A DNA stretch of 7,399 nucleotides. Source: UBA11164 sp002420085. Lineage in GTDB: Bacteria > Pseudomonadota > Gammaproteobacteria > Xanthomonadales > Xanthomonadaceae. Below, piece after piece: positions 7,201 to 7,399 of the stretch (its first letter is position 1; each line of letters starts with the position of its first letter). A program made the position numbers and the translations under genes. The stretch lies in the NCBI GenBank assembly GCA_031976395.1, contig DALYLJ010000164.1:1-7399 (forward strand), written 5' to 3'. The notes beneath the pieces were generated by a model. That model made no database searches and was not told the DNA's origin. It was given only the letters and a program-made list of their open reading frames with translations.

Positions 7201-7399
7201 GTATAGGTGTTGCTGGTGGCGCCCACGATCGGCGCACCATCACGCCGCCACTGGTAGTTCAGCGGACCGAGGCCATCGCCGTCGGCCAGCGTGCTGACCG
7301 CCGTCAGCGTCTGATCCTCGGTCGCCGTGCCGCTGATCGTGATGCCGCCGGTCGGCAGGTCGTTGATGTTGGCCACCGGACCGACCGCCGCACTGGTCA
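4230..7399 (-). CDS. C-terminal part of a giant surface/secreted protein: Ig-like repeats plus four copies of an unnamed module
   Basis: The frame is open from the stop at 4232-4230 to the window edge. Residues here are numbered from the GTG codon at 7376-7374; seven more in-frame codons (T-S-A-A-V-G-P) precede it and continue the same repeat, so the true start lies outside. Residues 2-556 are six Ig-like beta-sandwich units of 92-93 residues, each opening with a short ANVND-like linker followed by P-T-G and carrying L-A-D-x-D-G-L-G, Y-Q-W and A-D-V-G. After a ten-residue linker, 567-1048 hold four modules of about 121 residues. No cysteine, transmembrane helix, LPXTG, PEP-CTERM or RTX nonapeptide is visible. 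The likely role is a long stalk for adhesion or cell-surface interaction, by analogy with other Ig-repeat adhesins. The export route cannot be decided without the N-terminus. A terminator follows nine bases after the stop. Confidence 0.92.
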   Translation of the reverse strand, partial: TSAAVGPVANINDLPTGGITISGTATEDQTLTAVSTLADGDGLGPLNYQWRRDGAPIVGATSNTYTLGDADVGAQMSVVVTYTDVRGTAEGPFTGGPTAPVANVNDPPTGSVTISGTATEDQTLTASNTLADVEGLGPISYQWNRGGVPIAGATGTSYLLGDADVGALITVTASYLDGQATPESVTSAAVGPVANVNDVPTGTVTISGTATEDQTLTASNTLADADGLGPISYQWRRGGVPIVGATSNTYTLGDADVGALITVTASYLDGNNTNEAVTSAAVGPVANINDLPTGGITISGTATEDQTLTSASTLVDADGLGTLNYQWRRNGGAISGAIFATYTLDDADVGATIDLQVSYVDAQSASEGPITSNVLGPVANVNDAPTGTVTIDGTIERGQTVSANASSLADADGLGPFSYQWRFGGVAIPGATGLAFAIGNGDVGKDLSVTVSYIDGQGTSEAVTSADRRVLAGDNRPPTGEVVISGPAVEYQTLTATAMLADLDGLGPFSYQWLREGEPIIGAESDQYTVSDLDVGFHLSVAVSYIDGRLTPERVVSAPVGPVRAEGSDLPFQRRVFFLNPASNALQMGSLRFINPHGQTITVELRGIDDTGAQAPEGRVRFQVPARSALRFTAADLEQGNPALGLTGRLGDGQGKWQLRVGSTLPVEVMSLIETPSGFLTNVSATTTKRGPGQYETLFANPATNTVQQSFIRVVNRSNVAGSVTVRALDDAGQPASGGMLSFDLGPNESLQFNSSDYEFGNPDKGLQGSLGKGAGKWRLLFESSLSLEVMSLIRAPDGFLTNLSESVPRGANDPDADSHVLTISPLGDAYGESFVRVVNRSNESGRVIVTGIDDDGRSSPRPTIRFDLGPQQAKQFNAFDIENGNPDKGLIGTLGRAEGRWRLVISSDLPLEVMNLLRTHGGFLTNLSDAAPNPSRFSSEVPLFHAAADTQQRSLLRIVNLDDIRMASILIEAIDDAGQPAPGGSLVIDLDPTASVELSAADLENGNGDKGLLGALGEGEGRWRLRVSSDTRIEVQSLMATPGGFLNNLSSPVK
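4233..5678 (-). repeat. Array of four C-terminal modules (about 121 aa each), domain not recognised
   Basis: Units in protein order are C1 5678-5316 (residues 567-687), C2 5315-4944 (688-811), C3 4943-4581 (812-932) and C4 4580-4233 (933-1048). Shared features are an opening F-x-N-P-x-x-N type strand (clearest in C1, C2), a strand like F-I-R-V-V-N-R-S-N, I-D-D-x-G, then D-x-E-x-G-N with G-L-x-G-x-L-G, the tryptophan in G-[KR]-W-[RQ]-L (W650, W771, W895, W1017), E-V-[MQ]-[SN]-L and the closing G-F-L-[TN]-N-[LV]-S. Predicted to be all-beta from the alternating pattern (inference). I recall similar strings near the C-termini of other large gammaproteobacterial secreted proteins but cannot name a family. 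Confidence 0.85.
6625..7233 (-). repeat. 54-base exact repeat pair within R1 and R3
   Basis: Bases 6625-6678 and 7180-7233 are identical, 555 bases apart (two Ig units). They encode the P-I-V-G-A-T-S-N-T-Y-T-L-G-D-A-D-V-G part of the unit. Confidence 0.9.
6725..7064 (-). repeat. 64-base exact repeat pair within R2 and R3
   Basis: Bases 6725-6788 and 7001-7064 are identical, 276 bases apart (one Ig unit). They encode the L-T-A-S-N-T-L-A-D and G-T-A-T-E-D-Q region. Identity at synonymous positions shows recent duplication or gene conversion between R2 and R3. Confidence 0.9.

Larger units (their letters stand above)
5709..7373 (-). repeat. Array of six Ig-like repeat units (about 92 aa, 276-279 bp each)
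   Basis: Units in protein order are R1 7373-7095, R2 7094-6819, R3 6818-6543, R4 6542-6264, R5 6263-5985 and R6 5984-5709. The last residues of a further upstream unit are visible at 7374-7399. Five of the six open with the ANVND or ANIND linker; R6 instead has A-G-D-N-R-P. All keep P-T-G, I-x-G, G-L-G, Y-Q-W and D-V-G. R1-R4 carry T-A-T-E-D-Q-T-L-T, while R5 and R6 have drifted (I-E-R-G-Q-T-V, A-V-E-Y-Q-T-L). From memory this resembles a common bacterial adhesin repeat with an Ig-like fold. Confidence 0.93.
6478..7399 (-). repeat. 91-base repeat pair with one mismatch, 831 bases apart, running off the window
   Basis: Bases 6478-6568 and 7309-7399 match at 90 of 91 positions (6513 A versus 7344 G). 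The match covers the start of R4 or R1 and the end of the unit before it, and is still continuing at the window edge. The 831-base offset is three Ig units, so the duplicated block is larger than one unit. Confidence 0.9.

Noticed and set aside
7374..7376. The GTG at 7376-7374 as the true start of the repeat protein.
   Set aside because: The frame continues to the window edge with in-register repeat sequence (T-S-A-A-V-G-P), and the GTG is simply the valine that ends the previous unit.
5709..7399. The regular repeats considered as a CRISPR or other non-coding repeat array.
   Set aside because: The period is 276-279 bases, keeps one reading frame throughout and codes a consistent Ig-like unit, so it is a protein repeat.

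Overview
The window is GC-rich, gene-dense DNA with proteobacterial-style genes. The LTA4H-like M1 peptidase, GspE/PilB ATPase and giant Ig-repeat protein together suggest a free-living gammaproteobacterium of the Xanthomonadales/Lysobacterales or Chromatiales kind. This placement is inference from gene content and composition only. No RNA genes, transposases, integrases or CRISPR arrays were seen.

Layout. (a) 1-2108, minus strand: a secreted leukotriene-A4-hydrolase-type M1 aminopeptidase (2108 to 210) is followed after two bases by the start of a second gene (207 to the window edge), which looks like a membrane-anchored or exported alpha/beta hydrolase. The pair is probably one operon. (b) 2109-2381: a divergent intergenic region holding an 11-bp imperfect inverted repeat and a short ACCCG micro-repeat. 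(c) 2382-4073, plus strand: a lone GspE/PilB-family secretion ATPase with Walker A, Asp box, Walker B, His box and a four-cysteine zinc site, but a poorly conserved N-terminal part. (d) 4074-4229: a convergent intergenic region with five units of a 15-bp tandem repeat that run directly into a perfect 11-bp terminator hairpin. (e) 4230-7399, minus strand: the 3' part of a very large gene, still open at the window edge. It encodes six Ig-like units of about 92 residues, then four copies of a different module of about 121 residues, ending at the stop codon.

The most interesting object is the repeat protein in (e). It joins two unrelated tandem arrays. The C-terminal module has a sharp signature (D-x-E-x-G-N, then G-[KR]-W-[RQ]-L, then G-F-L-[TN]-N-[LV]-S) that I cannot match to a named domain. 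The Ig array shows long near-identical DNA blocks and a higher-order pattern, which points to recent expansion or homogenisation on its 5' side. No cysteine is visible in the M1 peptidase or in the visible part of the repeat protein, as expected for exported proteins. A link between the secretion ATPase and the repeat protein is possible, but only adjacency supports it.
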